A stretch of DNA of 64,000 nucleotides, taken from contig JAJEKV010000012.1 in the NCBI GenBank assembly GCA_021234155.1, positions 10,652,948 to 10,716,947 of the forward strand, read 5' to 3'. This document shows positions 1-13,430 of this stretch, in pieces. The number at the start of each line of letters is the position of its first letter. Position 1 is the first letter of the stretch. Under the pieces are notes generated by a model that was given only the letters and a program-made list of their open reading frames with translations, did not search any database and was not told the origin of the DNA. The translations under genes and the position numbers were made by a program. This DNA is from Isoetes taiwanensis. Taxonomy: Eukaryota > Streptophyta > Lycopodiopsida > Isoetales > Isoetaceae.

Positions 1-2990
1 TATACAGGCTTCGAATACATATCACGGATAGCTTAAAAACAAGTAAATAGGGAAGAATGTTAATAAACATATGCATATGGGCAAAAATGATAATAGTGAA
101 TGGAGTTAAGAAATGGAGAGGATCAGAAGAATACACATGTCAAATATATGCATGAAAAAGTAAAGTGCATTATGTCATATTAGACCCGCAACGCACGGAC
201 ATGATTAGAGACATAAAATTATTAGAATGGCCTGTAGGGCAACGAAGGCACATAAACCAGTTAAATTTATGGCCAAAGTCCAGGTGCTGAGGCAGCAGAA
301 CTAAGAAGATGAAACGCAAGTGCGATACAAATTGAACCCAAATAAGATGGAAGAATTTAGGGGAATTGTGGATACCATAATAACTACAGTTGATTGGCAA
401 GGGAGGGATTCTGTGGATATGGGAAGGATGCTGGACGAGATGCTGAGAAATGTATGCACCATAATATATGGCTCAAGACCAGAAGAAACAGGATCAGAGG
501 GCCAGAATAAGAAAGACAAAATGGTATGATCAGGAATGTGTGGCAGCAAAGAAGAAGGCAAATGTATGGAAAGGGACTGAGAGATACAAGGAATTCGAAG
601 GGACTTATACGAAGTTAATTAAAAGGAAGAAGACGGAACTTTGAAAGATGCAATAGGAAATGAAGATATGTCAGATAAAGAAGCATCCACGGAATTTCTA
701 GGAAGTGTTCAAAAAGAACAAAATAGTACCAAAATAACTGATCAAAGAGTATGGAAGGATCATCTAAACAAACTATTCCAGGCAGAGGCGGATCAGATAA
801 TTGTTCCAAAAGATCATATCGAAGAAAGGTTCACGCCAGATGAAATAAAGAACATTGTACCAGCTAAGTAACAACAAGGTACCAGACCTTTTGGAATTTA
901 CAACTAACATCTTCAAAGCAGGAGGTCAAAGCCTAGTTTCTGCACTATCTAGGGTATTCATATATGTGCTCAAGGAGGGACTCCCCGCAAGCTGGCAATG
1001 CAACAAGATAAATCCTTTGCTAAAAGGGGGCGATTTGCTTAATCCAAGTAATTACAGAACAATTATGGTAAGTAGCAAAATGATCAAATAGTATAGCAAA
1101 TGATAGAAATTAGAACCACAGAATAGGCGGAGTCAAATTAGAAGCAAGCAGTAGAACAAGCAGGATTTAGGCCAAATCACTCAACAGTTAACCATCTAGT
1201 GACTTTGAAGGCATTGGTAGAAAAAACGAAGGCACAAAGCGAAACCTTATATTGTTGCTTTGTAGGCTTCAGGAAAGCCTTTGAACGGTGCCAAGAGATA
1301 AGCTATTGTTCAGGCTTCAGGAATTAGAGCTGCCGTAAAATATGCTGATAGCAATTGCCAGATTATACGAGATGGTGGAGGCCCAAATGAGACTAGAGGA
1401 TGAGGCCATTGAGTGTGATATTAGGGTCAAACAGGGTTGCCCATTATCACCAAAAATATTTGGATTATACATAGATGGATTAGGAGCTTTTTTAAGGAAT
1501 CAGAAGGGGATGAATAGGCACCCATGTTGGAGAAAACAAGGTACCAGACATGTTATATTCGAATGATTTGATCATGATGACAACGGATAAAAGGGGGTTA
1601 GGAAGAATGATGGAGATACTAGAGGAGTTCTATGCTTGCACATGGCTCACAGTGAATCTTGAAAAAACAAAAATATTGAGTTTCGGCAGGGCACTCAAGG
1701 AGGATGAGGAGGTCAGGTATATGGGACAACTAGTAGAAACAGCAACTGTGTACAAATACCTGGAATATAAGACATGAGTAAGGAGAACATGGAAGCAAGG
1801 ACTAGAAGAGAGATGTCAAACAACGATAACAAGCTATTATGGGGAGTATATACAGAAAATGTGATCACAGATTGGGGGGAGGTAAAAACACAAATGTTTG
1901 GTATGATCGTAACCCCGACAATGCTTTATGGGGTAGAGGTGTGGAGATGTAGTACATCAGCAAAAGCAAATGGTCAAAGGCAGAGCAGCTAATTAAACAT
2001 TATTAAGCAAAAGAGCTCAGAGTGAAGAAAGCCACTCCATCGATAATACGGCTATATGAAACAGGGATAGTACCTTTTGAGGTGATGGGGTTGGAAAGGA
2101 CAATCTCATACCTGAGCAGGAACATCATATATTTCTCAAGATCCAAATTAGTTACATAGGCAATTGAAGAGTCAAAGGAAATGGCTGCAAGCAACGAGGG
2201 GGGGATGGATAGTAGAGGTACAACAATGGGCAGAAAAAATGGAATGTGACTTGTGGAGGGAAATAGAAAACAGGCGATTAGAGGGAGAATAGGAACAAGA
2301 CTAATAAAACACTGGATACAGAGGCAACCAGATGCAAACCTTGGCCTATATTTGGAGATGTATGAACCTTGAAGGTATTTTTGGGCAACAAATATACATT
2401 AATAGCATCATAACGAAATTCATAAGAATAGCAATCGGAAGATTTAGAATGGGCAATCACAAGCTCTAGATTGAGAAAGGCAGATGGCAGCAACCATTGA
2501 TAGAACGGGAACATAGGATCTACAAGCTATGCGGTTGTGGCGAAATAGATGACGAGAATCAGGAAGGATGTTTCTGAGGTAGATTGGGCATAACGGTGGA
2601 CAAAGAACAAGGGACAATTCCAAAGCAAAATGGATGGCGGTAGCCATCAGGAGAATCCTAAAGGAGCATGAGTGTAGATACAAGGAGTTAAGGATGATAA
2701 TTAATATTCCCGATGGCACGGGTAATTTGCTTGTGCCATAAAGCAAAGAAAGGGTTAATAGATAGGGAACCAGAATGGTCTTTTCCTGCTTTTGGTTTTT
2801 CATCATTCTCCTTCTAGACTTGAGACTGGAAATCTATCGCCCATCTTGTTAATTTTTTAAAGGACGTTAAATCTGGTGTTTGAAGCTGTGCTCATACCAT
2901 GTACTCATGGTCATCTCTCTGGAGCCAATGTGACGTTAATCTCCACCTCCCCTTCCTCAACATAAGAATTGAATTGAAGTGAATTGATTT
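1..2990 (+). mobile_element. Decayed LINE retrotransposon (LINE-A), 5' part outside window
   Basis: Broken open frames on the + strand read in order as a non-LTR retrotransposon. The endonuclease-RT linker lies near 320-860 (EFRGIVDTI; a lysine-rich stretch; a WKDHLNKLF-type motif). RT fragments follow: AGFRPNHST near 1160-1190, KQGCPLSPKIFGLYID at about 1429-1476, and the active-site box at 1556-1567, which reads YSND instead of Y/F-A-D-D. Then come TWLTVNLEKTKILSF and a VYKYLE thumb motif near 1750. The C-terminal region continues in pieces to about 2700. The element ends in an A/T-rich tail of GAATT-like units near 2960-2990. There are many stops and shifts. The QGCPLSP motif differs from the QGDPLSP common in plant L1s, so a non-L1 clade is possible. 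It is not active. Confidence 0.8.
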
Positions 2991-2999
2991 TCAACATCT

Positions 3000-3285
3000 A
3001 TGGAAACCAAATGGTCTATAGGACCCAATACAATAAGATCGAAACCCATGTTCCTTTTCCCTTCACAAACATTTAGACAATAGATCCAAAACATCTCTCA
3101 TGTCGCGTTGCAATGATCTTCAACTCATTCAAAAGTTGCACTACTAAATAAAATATGAATAACAAAACAAAATGCATATCCCCAAAGAAAATATAAAATC
3201 CAGCTATGAGACCTTAACCACACAATTCCAATTGTTGCGAGGACAATCCGCTCGAGACTGCGGAATTATATAATTAGTAGACCTA
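3000..3285. repeat. Dispersed 285-bp repeat, copy 1
   Basis: This block (from GGAAACCAAATGGTCT to AGTAGACCTA) recurs in the same orientation at 19876-20159 with only scattered substitutions, roughly 95% identity by eye. No coding frame or terminal repeat is recognised. It starts directly after the LINE-A tail and stops exactly at a Helitron-like terminus, so it is probably a fragment of a larger dispersed element. Confidence 0.85.
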
Positions 3286-3330
3286 CTAGTAAACGTGTGC
3301 CCAGTCCTAGTATGTGTTTTTACTTGGCTT
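3286..3330 (-). mobile_element. Helitron 3' terminus, minus strand
   Basis: On the minus strand the sequence reads GGGCACACGTTTACTAG followed by T. It is identical over 18 nt to the plus-strand terminus at 41520-41537. Helitrons end in CTRR and insert between A and T; here CTAG occupies 3286-3289 and the flanking base fits. The preceding hairpin, clear at 41.5 kb, is damaged here. The body should extend to higher coordinates, but I cannot place its 5' TC end. Confidence 0.65.
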
Positions 3331-5110
3331 TAATGTTTATATGTGCAATTTTCGACAATTGCACATGTTGAGACTGGCAAATAATGGACATTCTTTGCTT
3401 TTGTAACTCTTTGTGTTATTGAAATTGTGATCATCGATCGGTGTACTTAAAAAGTTGTATCCTGGTTCATTGGTGTACTTTAATCCGTGATGGAACTTTC
3501 TATAGAAAAAAAGAGCTTAGGATGTTGTTATTGGCTATGTTAGAACCGATAGTGTTCATCTCGTGTGTTTCAGTGGAAAGGTCACATACATTAACTTTCT
3601 TCCATATTGTGCCATGGCTGTCTTTTAGTTCAATTTTTGTACTAATATTTGAAAACAATCCAAATGCAACTCAAGTATACCCCAGTAGTAATCCTAACAA
3701 TAAATGGGATATCCTGCACTTGTAGTATCCTCCAATTACACGTATGGTATATAACGGGTTCTAGCATTGGAAAGCCTTGTAATCCCAAGCACGCTAAAAT
3801 AAACCCAACCTATCTTTCTAGATAATGCTCTCTACCCTTACACGATCTAATGTGAGAACCATTTAATAACTACGAGATAATGATAAACAACTGCGCAGCT
3901 GCTTATGCAATAGTCTCCACCCGTATCTATGAAGGCCTTGATTTACAAATCCTAAAAGCGGAAGTCTGCGGCGTGGTATTTGGACAATGGAAGTGTAGAA
4001 ATTGGTTATCTAGGAACTATACCACAAATAAGATTTTCCATGGTATCTGTTTGGTATCCCCTTAAGCATACCAAAATAAAAAAAAGTGCAACTTTCGAAA
4101 ACTAATATTTTGAATTAACATAAGTTGCTTATTGTCTTTCTAGAATATAATCACCACCTCATTGAAACTTAATTGGATTTTCCTTCGAGACAAAAGCATT
4201 TTGCATAGCAACTTGCGTATATAGCAAATAGACAATATCACATTGCATGTACATCCTTGCAATTGAAACATCACCATGCATGTGAAGGCATATTGCATTT
4301 GCAAACACAACTCATTAAAAACGGAATGATGTAGAAAACAATGAAGAGATCAAACATGAGTACAGCTTCAATACATATATAGGTGCAGCCATAACATCAT
4401 ATAAAGTTACTTAAATGCAACAAACATGCTCTCCTAAAGCCAGTGTCTCCAAAAATATCTATGCATGCATAATGCTTGTGTATATTTGTGAGTAAATCTT
4501 CAAATATAATTTGTTCCTTTTGGCTAAGGAATAATGTGACATTTTGAGCTTCACCGTAAATGCATCCAGGGATGTACTTGAGAGATCTTTTAGGAAGACT
4601 CCAAAAACTCCCGCATACATTCAAAGCTTCCATTGTTCTATTCAAGTTGTTCAGTTTAAGTGTTTTCAATTTTCTAAACACGCACTACACAACCAGGCCT
4701 TCAACAAATGGTGCAAGGGCCCATTTTCTTTTGTAAGCTTGGAATATTATGAAAGGCGTATAGAATTATAACGAGTTCTTTTGATGGCTATGCGGCTTTT
4801 CTATAGTTTTCTATGATTTTTATTTCTTTGTATTGGGTGTGCATCTTAAATAGTATTTCTAGAGTGCATCAATTTTTAGCGGATTGATTTGCTTTAGGGT
4901 TGTTTTAGGGCTTTGGGGCTTTAGGGATCACGGCAAAAGAATGGCTGATGGGGAATTTTGTCACGAGCTGAAATCTTGGAGCTATTTTGGTAGGGGCTTT
5001 GGGCCTCCACAGCTATAGCGGATTTTGAGTATCAGTAACCAAATCTCTAGATGTGGCTATGCGAGGCCGGCAGAGATATGAGGTAAATGAGTATGCAATC
5101 ATCAAATGAT
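3331..5110. other. No recognisable gene
   Basis: AT-rich sequence with only short frames (the longest about 95 codons, on both strands) that show no motif I recognise. Part may be the body of the minus-strand Helitron whose 3' end is at 3286. Confidence 0.5.
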
Positions 5111-5114
5111 CTAA

Positions 5115-5530
5115 TACAAAAAGAATGCATTAAGGCAAAGATTTATCTCTGGTATATGTATCTATGAGCAGTTGTCCAAATGGGCATGGAAATGTATGTT
5201 GAAATCCTCCTTTTGAGTTATATATGGCAAAATATGGTAGTTTGGATAAAGCATTGCGGACTTTTAATGCTATGCCTTGTGAATGTAAGTATAGTGATGC
5301 GCAATGATTTACGTATATGGTAAACATGGTCAGCCTAGGAAAGTTGTTGAATATGTGAAATGGAATCGCGAAGACTTAAGCCCAGGATCCTAATGATTAA
5401 ATACATGTCACGTTATCAACGCCAGGCTCTTGAATTGGTCGACTTATGCATGCTTGCATCATTAGCGGTGGATTCGGTCGATATTGTCGTAAGAAAACAC
5501 CGCTATCAAAGCCTTATGGTAGTACATTTG
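5115..5530 (+). pseudogene. PPR-protein gene remnant
   Basis: Frame-shifted pieces resemble a plant pentatricopeptide repeat protein. One piece reads YMAKYGSLDKALRTFNAMP at about 5220-5276, matching the canonical MYAKCGSLxxAxxVFxxMP motif. The next reads YGKHGQPRKVVEYVKWN (about 5312-5365), and LMHACI follows near 5446, the usual 'LHAxI' segment. PPR proteins bind organellar RNA. Only about 2-3 repeats are traceable and stops interrupt every frame, so this is a fragment. Confidence 0.5.
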
Positions 5531-6530
5531 CGGTGTAGAAAGAAATGCAATACTTGATTGAAAGAATGGAACATCAAAACATGAGTATCATGGACTGCCA
5601 TAGTGGGGCATATCTTTGATCATGGCCATGGTGGAAGCTACTACAACCTGATATATATCTGCGGATCTTCTTCCAAGCAAATCAAGACGCAGCTATCCAT
5701 GAACCGGCATCATTTGTTGGAACAGGTGAATCGGATGAAAGCGGGAAGACTCTGAGACAGCACCTTGACAAAATTGATTGTTCCAATCAATTTTGGTACT
5801 TAACTAATTTAAGTGTTTGAACAAAAGTGCGACTTATTCTTTACAACAACTGTCACGATTTTGACCATGTCGCATTCCTTCCTCATTGTACTCTCCCCTT
5901 TTTGCCACGTCCATCCAACCCTTTGGTGATACCACAAAAATACGCTCTCTTCTCATCAAACCGCCACCCCTATATCCGGGGAAATTCTGGAGCGGCTTGC
6001 CGCTGCGGGGATGGATTAGCTGGCGAGGATTCGCAATATAAGCGATTAATGTCAGGTGAGGAACATGCAAATAAGGATCTTTGGAATAGACACTTTCAGG
6101 ACCCTTTGGCTGATGCTTGGAATTAGAAGGAGACAGCATTGGTACGCTTTCGGACTCTCATCTCAAATTCTCAGCTTTGAAACGCAACAATGCGGATCTG
6201 TCTAGAGCAAGTACCTCTCTTCTATAATTGCGGCCAAGACTGGTTTAGGCTATGATACATTAAATATGTTTGAATTTGTGGGGGTTTTGACGCTGAATGT
6301 GATAGCCGTGACAAAGAGAATTGGGAAATGCGAATTTTCTTTCTAATAACATCTCCCTTGCAAAGATATCTAGGAATAATTCAAAAGCTAAGAAAAAAGA
6401 AAATATCTCCCCAAACTGATATTTACGCCCCTGCTCATAGACTCTGTTTGGGAAATATAAAATGAAGAATAGGAGAAATAGATAACTCCTTTGTCATTCC
6501 CTTTTCCCTTCTTATTCTCCATGAAGTTTT
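5531..6530. other. No recognisable gene
   Basis: Between the PPR remnant and LINE-B. Frames of about 100 codons exist on both strands at 5827-6139, but they overlap antisense and have no family signature. Part may be 5' LINE-B sequence. Confidence 0.4.
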
Positions 6531-6534
6531 ATGA

Positions 6535-9500
6535 CTTGGAATGTGGGGGTATAGAAAGGTACATCAAAAGAAGGAGGATCATCTCCCAAGCTGAGACTTT
6601 ACAAAGCGGACCTCATTTTCTTTGCGAGGAAACTAAGCTTCCCAAGTTTGAAAGCTCTTGTCTTACTTGATTGGATCTACCAGTGCTTCTTCCACTTGGA
6701 TTGAGTCCTCTGAGGTACATGGAGGACTCATCATGATCTGAAGCTTTGCCTCATGCCTCCTTCTTTAACAGCCCTAGTAAAGTGTTGGCGGTGATTGTCT
6801 TTTCCATCAATAATTCCAATTTTGGAGTTAGTTATTAATATCTATGCTCTACTTGTCCAAAGATAGAGAAAATCTTTGGCTTGATATCTTATCTTGGGAA
6901 TGTCTTCCCAGCCTAGAGTTGGTTGGATAGTCTCTGGTGACTTTAACAACCTCCAAGAAGCTGGGGCGTGGGGTTAGGGAGCAGGGAATCCAGCATGTCA
7001 CCACAAGTAGAGATCAGAGGTGGGACTCTCTCATCTCTGAGTTTAATTTGATCCATGTCCCCTCACTCCCACTGCAATATATACGGTCAAACAATAAAAA
7101 AAAACTCAAATGGGTATTTGTGCTTTAGGCCAGTCTATGTTTCCACCTCCTCATGTTCCTTTTGGGACGAATTGCTGTAGTAGTGATGAATCTATTTCCA
7201 TCTCACGATCATCAACCACAATTTTTACATACCAAACATCTTCTGCATCTACCTAGGGAAGGAGTGGCTCAAATTCCTTTCCAAGCTTAATTGTTCCTTC
7301 TTGGTAATGAAGCTTGGAGTTTTTCGCATTGGGAACTTCTATTTATCCTGTAGGGATAATCAAACCTCACATTAGTGGTTTAATGATCGTCTTTCTATAG
7401 AATCTTTTTATTCAAAGATTAAGAGAAGTCAAGTCCTGGATTAAAAGTGGTCTCAGAAAATTCATAAAGATAAGACTAAGCTCCAAAGAAAATTACTTGG
7501 GCAAATGAGAGATATTGAGGCCCTAACTTCAACATCATCCCATGATCTAAATCTTCAGATTGGAGGAAGTGTTAGAGAAGAAAATTAAATCTATTGAAGG
7601 TTGGAAGCTAGGAACTTTGCTATCAAATGCAAGATGAAGTTCAACAAAAGAAATGGGCCTTGTTAGCTCGAGATTTTTCTGAAGCGCAATGCAGTTGTTA
7701 AAAACTCCATTCTTAAAAGAGTTCATCTTTGATAATAGTGCATGTCTAGACTCTATTTCTTTCAAGAGAAATATGCCTCCTGTTCAATGGCGGAATACTA
7801 GTTCATTACCTCTACCTCCACGGAAAGATGAATTTATTTCCTTGATCAGCGGTCATTCTAACTCTTGTAATCTTATGAATGATTCCATTGTACTCCCCTT
7901 TGAAATTTTCAAGTCCTCTTGAGCTTTGGTAAGGTAAATCCACGGACCTGATGGCCTACCACCTAGGTTTACATTTATGCAGGATATCCTAAGGCTGATG
8001 TGGTCAACTTAGTGCATGGCTTTTGGAAGAGGAGCATTTACATCCCTCTGGCTACCTTTGGCTTAGTACTGCTTGTTCCAAAATTGATATGCCATCTGCC
8101 CCTTTTTTTTACGATTGGAGACCTATCTCATTGACCAGAATTCCTCCCATATAAATTATGTGCAAAATTGTATAATAGGATCAAACCTTTCCTTGAGGAG
8201 AACATCAACATTAAGCAATCTGCCTTTCTTCCTAATAGATTTATTTGGGATAACTACATTGTTGCAGTAATGGAAGGTTTACCTTTGGAATAGAGTCTCT
8301 GATCAAGATTGCATTCTTCTTAACTATAGATTTCAAGAGGGCATTTGGTCGGTGGCTGGGACTTCCTTGAATTTGCATGCATAAACTTGGATTTAATCCC
8401 AAACTCATTTCTCTAATTATGGGATTAAACACTAAGAGCAAACTTCAGTACATTCTAATAAATGGCTCCCCTCTAACTTCTTTAATCTTTCTCGAGGAGT
8501 AAGATAGGGCTATAGCTCCCTATCTCTTTCTAGTGGTTGCTTTGAACTTGACAAAATGGGTTGATTTTCATCAAGAATCGGCAATATCAAAGGTCTAAAT
8601 ATCACGACATTGACAATCAAAATGATTTAATTCTTTTTCAATATGCTGATGACACCTTTGCTTTTCTGGGTTACCTAATTCAGATAACATTTCTAAATTC
8701 TTAGGCATAATTGACCTATTCTCTGCGGCATCGAGAATTTACCTTAATGTTGCAAAGAGTGTGATTATTGGAGACATTCACGAAAATTACATTTGTGATA
8801 TAAAGGTTCTTGGCACTATGTACAAGCAACCAGGCTTCTTGAGTATGCCTTTGTCATAATCCAACATCAAAAGGGGTTGTGGGAGGACAATCCTTCAAAA
8901 AGGATCCGGGCAGAAGCTAAATTATTTTAAAGTTCATATCTATGGCCGAGTCATTACTATCCATTGCAAACTCTGTACTTGCAGCTTCTCATATCCTATT
9001 TTCTCCTATGCTCTAGTAGCTCCCAAGTCCATTTATAATGAGAGCTAGAAACCATTAGGGAATTCATTACGGGAGAAATCCGTTAAATTGGGAATTGGGA
9101 TCATCAGCGGGATGAAAAAAGTTTATATCTGCAAGCTTGTACTTACTGGCGAAGATAGAATTTGTTTAGAGGCTTTATAGAACGATGCAGCCTTCAACTT
9201 TCATTAGGTATTGGCTCCATTATGCTCATATCCTGAAGGTCATCCAAGTGTTAAACCTTTATGCGCGAGTCTGCCCTCACTTATTTGCACCCGGTAGGAA
9301 TTCCTCTCCTCTGATAAAGCATAATCAAAGCTTGGAATATAGTACGGATGTTATGACATCCCCTCAATTAGGGATCTCAGCAGATTCCTCACGCTTATTA
9401 GTCTCCCAGGTTTCAAGATAATAATGGTAACATCCACCTTTAAAGGCATCCTAAAACTTATAGGAAATGGTTGGATCTAGGTATCACTCATGTGCCGACC

Positions 9501-10250
9501 GCGTAATAAAGCGGTCATGTTATTTCTGGACCCACAATCTTAGAAGGCTTCTTCATGGTACTTCAAGTAGTAAATCTATCCTCAATCACTTCAAAGAGCA
9601 TCTTGTCCGCGATCGCAAACACTGTTAGTGTCAGGATGAATTTACTCTCAAAGATAAATGGCCATGTCAAATACAAAAGTCAGCAGTATATAGCTTTTAG
9701 CAATCAAAGAGGACTTACCTCTGCTAAAGAAGCTGGGCTTAAAAGTAAGTCTATCTCAGAGAGTCTGATCTTTGTACAATAATGTCTGGGTGCTATTGTG
9801 CACCAAAAGTGAAGCTTTTCATGCGGTTAATTGCTCATAGAGTCTTCCCAATCTTGCTTCTCTCACCAAGAAGGTCCCTCTTGTTCAAACGGTGTCATTA
9901 AAATTGCTCTAAGATGAATCCATGCAACATATTTTTTCCGGTGTCCCAAAATCTTGGATTTTGGTCATGTAGTTCCTGAGAAAGTTCGGTGATGTTTGTT
10001 GGACAACCTCATGGTAACTTGCTACAACATATCGAATAATGATGCTTTTTGAATACAATTGTCTTCTTTGCTTTATGGAATATTTGGAAGTCTAGAAACA
10101 GGATTGTCTATGGTAGAAAAAATTTTCTATTTTTGGATCAAGATGAACTTTCAACTAGATTTGGAAGCCTTTGTCTGCTCACAAGAGCAAATTGGGTGAC
10201 AATTATGGCCGAGGAAATGGGACTCTGTTGGTAAGAATTTATAGGGGTAC
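6535..10250 (+). mobile_element. Decayed LINE (LINE-B) with endonuclease, RT and C-terminal region
   Basis: An endonuclease start-like MTWNVG is at about 6531-6548, with ADLIF near 6608 and SGDFNNLQEA at 6933-6962. A damaged SDHxPQF (now reading SHDHQPQF, one base too long) lies near 7200. RT motifs follow: QSAFLPNRFIWDNYIVA near 8217-8267, then a DFKRAFG-like piece, and an R-Q-G box reading R-stop-G near 8500. The active site is QYADDTFAF, with YADD at 8642-8653. A C-terminal ALWNIWKSRNRIVYG motif at about 10073-10117 is typical of plant L1-type LINEs. Stops and frameshifts occur throughout. It has a complete domain order but is not functional as read. Confidence 0.8.
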
Positions 10251-10860
10251 CCAATTTATATAATTCTGCTTAAATGTCATTAATTCTAATGCTCCTTTCT
10301 GACCTTATTGATAGAATGCACGGAATTCACGAAGGGAAGGCGGGGAATAAGTTAAAACACAATCTTTGACATACCAGAAGCTACACTCTCTTTGCAACAA
10401 CCACGAGGGTCTCAAATCTAGAGCCACGAGGCGGTCTGGCTTCGGATGATATCATGTTATATAAGGTTAGAGTACCAGTAATGAATCTACGGAGCAGGAT
10501 ATCTTTTGCAGAGAAGTGGTGCAAATGTCTTTGTACGCTGGTTTTACGTTCTATTACCATTTCTCCTTGTGGAAAACAACTCGGCCAGTCAGAGAACTAC
10601 ATTACTCTCAAAAATGCTCTCTCGACCTTTATGGCACTCTACTCTGCTAATGGCCAAAGAGGATGTTCATCGTTGCTCATGGACAATGGATCTGAGCATA
10701 CTTGATTTACAAGTTTGTGCGGCTCGAGGGTTCCTCTTTTGGGTCTACAATAAATCTTTGACCAAGTGCCAAGCGCTTAACTATCCTATCAGCTTCCTTT
10801 TCCGGCCTCAATATCTATACGCAGCAATACTTTGCTTGCCATAATCGGTTGCTCAGGTAG
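10251..10860 (+). mobile_element. Possible RNase H-like 3' part of LINE-B
   Basis: Directly downstream of the WNIWKSRNRIVYG motif, two overlapping frames (10454-10705 and 10506-10844) contain a stretch spaced like the C-terminal RNase H of plant LINEs (SENYITLKNALSTFMALYSA, then LLMDNGS at about 10674-10694). Catalytic residues are not convincingly preserved. The assignment rests mainly on position. Confidence 0.3.
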
Positions 10861-13280
10861 ATAATCATTCTCTTGTGCTTACTTCAAGCAGTGCCCGGGA
10901 GATCAATTTTGCGTACGGGATTTTTTGGAGCTTTCGTTTGGCCAAATGAAATTCTTCAATCGAGCAAATGTTTCAGCTTACTCAAAATTTGATTGCAAAT
11001 CAACATTTTGGATAATATTCTCTTTGTGAACAACGGCACTTTACATTTGTACTTTTGGAGTGTCACTTTCTTGTCTAAACATTATGCTCATTCCATGTTG
11101 TTGATACTTTTTACTTCATTCCTAAGATGTAACTAATGAAATCACGATTTCCCTCATTAGGTACACATATGTATAGCTTTTATTAATTAATGGAAAAAAC
11201 ATCTCTTAACCTCAAAAAGGAGGAGGACATGAAACCTAATGTGAAGCATTTTGTTGCTATTCATAAATGCATGTTCTTTATCTACAAGTTTAGATCTTTG
11301 GTATTAGAATTCATGACATTATTAATGCGAGTGGATTCTGAGAGAAACAATGGCTAGAAAGTACAATTTGAATATGTATAACAAATGTGTGGTAGTTTTG
11401 AGCATGCCCGGTAGAATATTTAACAAAATGGAAGAGAAAAGTTGTTTCACGAAATACGGTAGCGAAGCATATACTTTGGGCTTTGGAGTGAAGGGATTGC
11501 ATTATTTTATGTGACATGAAAATGTAGTTTATGACAAATGCATCGTTACGGTTTGTGGAGCATCGCGAAATATGTAGCATTATAACAGGGGTCTTTTTGT
11601 ATTTTATGCAGTTTTGCTATGGTTTTCATATGATTTGATGGTATTGTGCGAGCATACTAATTAGTATATCTAGGCTGCTTGTATTCTCATGAATACACCT
11701 GTATCATGATTTTGCAATGGTTTAGCTTTGAATATTTCTCCATGAAAAAACCAATTATTTTTAGTCCCGAGAAAACACATGCAAGCATCGAGGCTCCTCT
11801 TATTTTGGGTTTGTGGAAAAGAGGGGCATGCTTTAGGGTTCTCTGATCCATTTTTTTCTCTGAATTCGGATCTTGGTTTTAGTTTGTTCTATCATACATT
11901 TGGTGGACCGGGTTCCTCTTGAGGTGGCCAAGCTTTCTAAAACGGCTTTGATCCTTATTATGCCGGGGATCACGGGTTTTATGCTTATTCAGCCGTCATC
12001 AAATCCTACACAAAACTAAACTGCTTGGGATGTTTACTCGCGGGATTTGAAAGGGTTGAGAATAGAACATTTGGAGTCCCAACAAGAAAAAGGTAATCAA
12101 TGCTGAGCTTGTTTCTCTTTTCGATTATTTCTTAACTTTTTCACCGAGAATATCACGGGAATTTCAAATGGAATCAGCGTTTTTTAACCTGATTTAGTGA
12201 ATGTCGGTGGTAGGCTGGATTTGAGGAAAGAGGATAGGATTTGGATTTGTGACCTCAATTCCATACGCTGTCTTTGCTGCATTATTTTCACCTTAATTTT
12301 GTTATTTCTGACATGATGTTGTTGGCATCTTTGTGTTTCCAAATTATGCTTTTGTGAAGTATGTAGCTGAGAGCTATTTGTAGAAGCTACTGACCTTCAC
12401 GTCTTGATGAGGTGTTATCGTCATGCTTGCATTATAGCACATATCATGTCGGGTCTGGCATAGCGGCTATGGTGGTTGAAATGTTTATTAGGGTTTTCTA
12501 ACAAAGAAGCGGGTTCAATTTATATCAATTTCGGTTTGTTTGGGCAATAATTATGGACAACATATTTTAATTATTTGGAAGAAGCGAGTTTGATTCTATT
12601 TCTGAATACTTGTTATTACGGTGCTTTTTATAGCCGCAGGTTTGGATATTTTTAAACCATATCGATTGACAATAGCAACAGAGCAAACCCCATTGGGCCT
12701 CCAGGGGAACAAGCTTCTGCATGGTAGGTTCACATGAGCACAAGGTGGACTCTTACTAATGCACAAGGTTTTATAATTTGAGAAATTTGGCGTGGCATTT
12801 GGGAGCCTCACTTACATTACTGCATGGCATTCTACTTTTATATTATTGTATCGTTTTCCGCGTTGCATAGTTGTTCATGTTAATCATTCGCGAGGACCAA
12901 GCGGATGCAATTGGATGGGCAGGATGTCTTTACCCGACATCAAGGATTGGGGAGGATGGCGCTTGAGGTTTTCTTAGGAATAGAAAGGAGAGCTTCTCTT
13001 CAAGGTTTGGTCTCAAAAAGTTATGGTGTTACTTTGCCTATATCTTGTGGGGGTTCAAATCCTTATTTCCATCTCGTTGACCTATATATTGACTTCTTCC
13101 TATGGCTCTCTGAAATCTTATCTTTGAGATGGAAATGTAGTTTGACCCCATCCCGATTGATTTAGTGAATGACTTGGAATGCCCACATTATATGAGAGAA
13201 TATGCAGAAATCGTAAGGGTGAAAACAAGCAATAAGAGGAAAACAAAGCGAGGAATAGATATTAGGAATCTAAGGCAATC
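10861..13280. other. No recognisable gene
   Basis: AT-rich DNA with short frames only (12905-13165 is the longest at 86 codons). None shows a motif I can name. The first few hundred bases may be 3' untranslated LINE-B sequence. Confidence 0.5.
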
Positions 13281-13283
13281 GCA

Positions 13284-13430
13284 TTATGTGAAATACAACT
13301 CTGCTTAGCTAGTACCAGAAGCTACATTTGTTTGTATATATGATTAATGCATTATATTGAAATACAACTCTACTTGGCTATTACTTAGGCTTCTACATTT
13401 TGGGCTGTATATATGATTGCCATGTAAATT
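13284..13430. repeat. Two-copy tandem repeat, about 70-75 bp unit
   Basis: The phrases GAAATACAACTCTRCTTRGCTA, then GCTWCATTT or CTTCTACATTT, then GTATATATGATT occur twice in a row (about 13284-13350 and 13351-13425). The two copies are about 75-80% alike. Confidence 0.65.
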
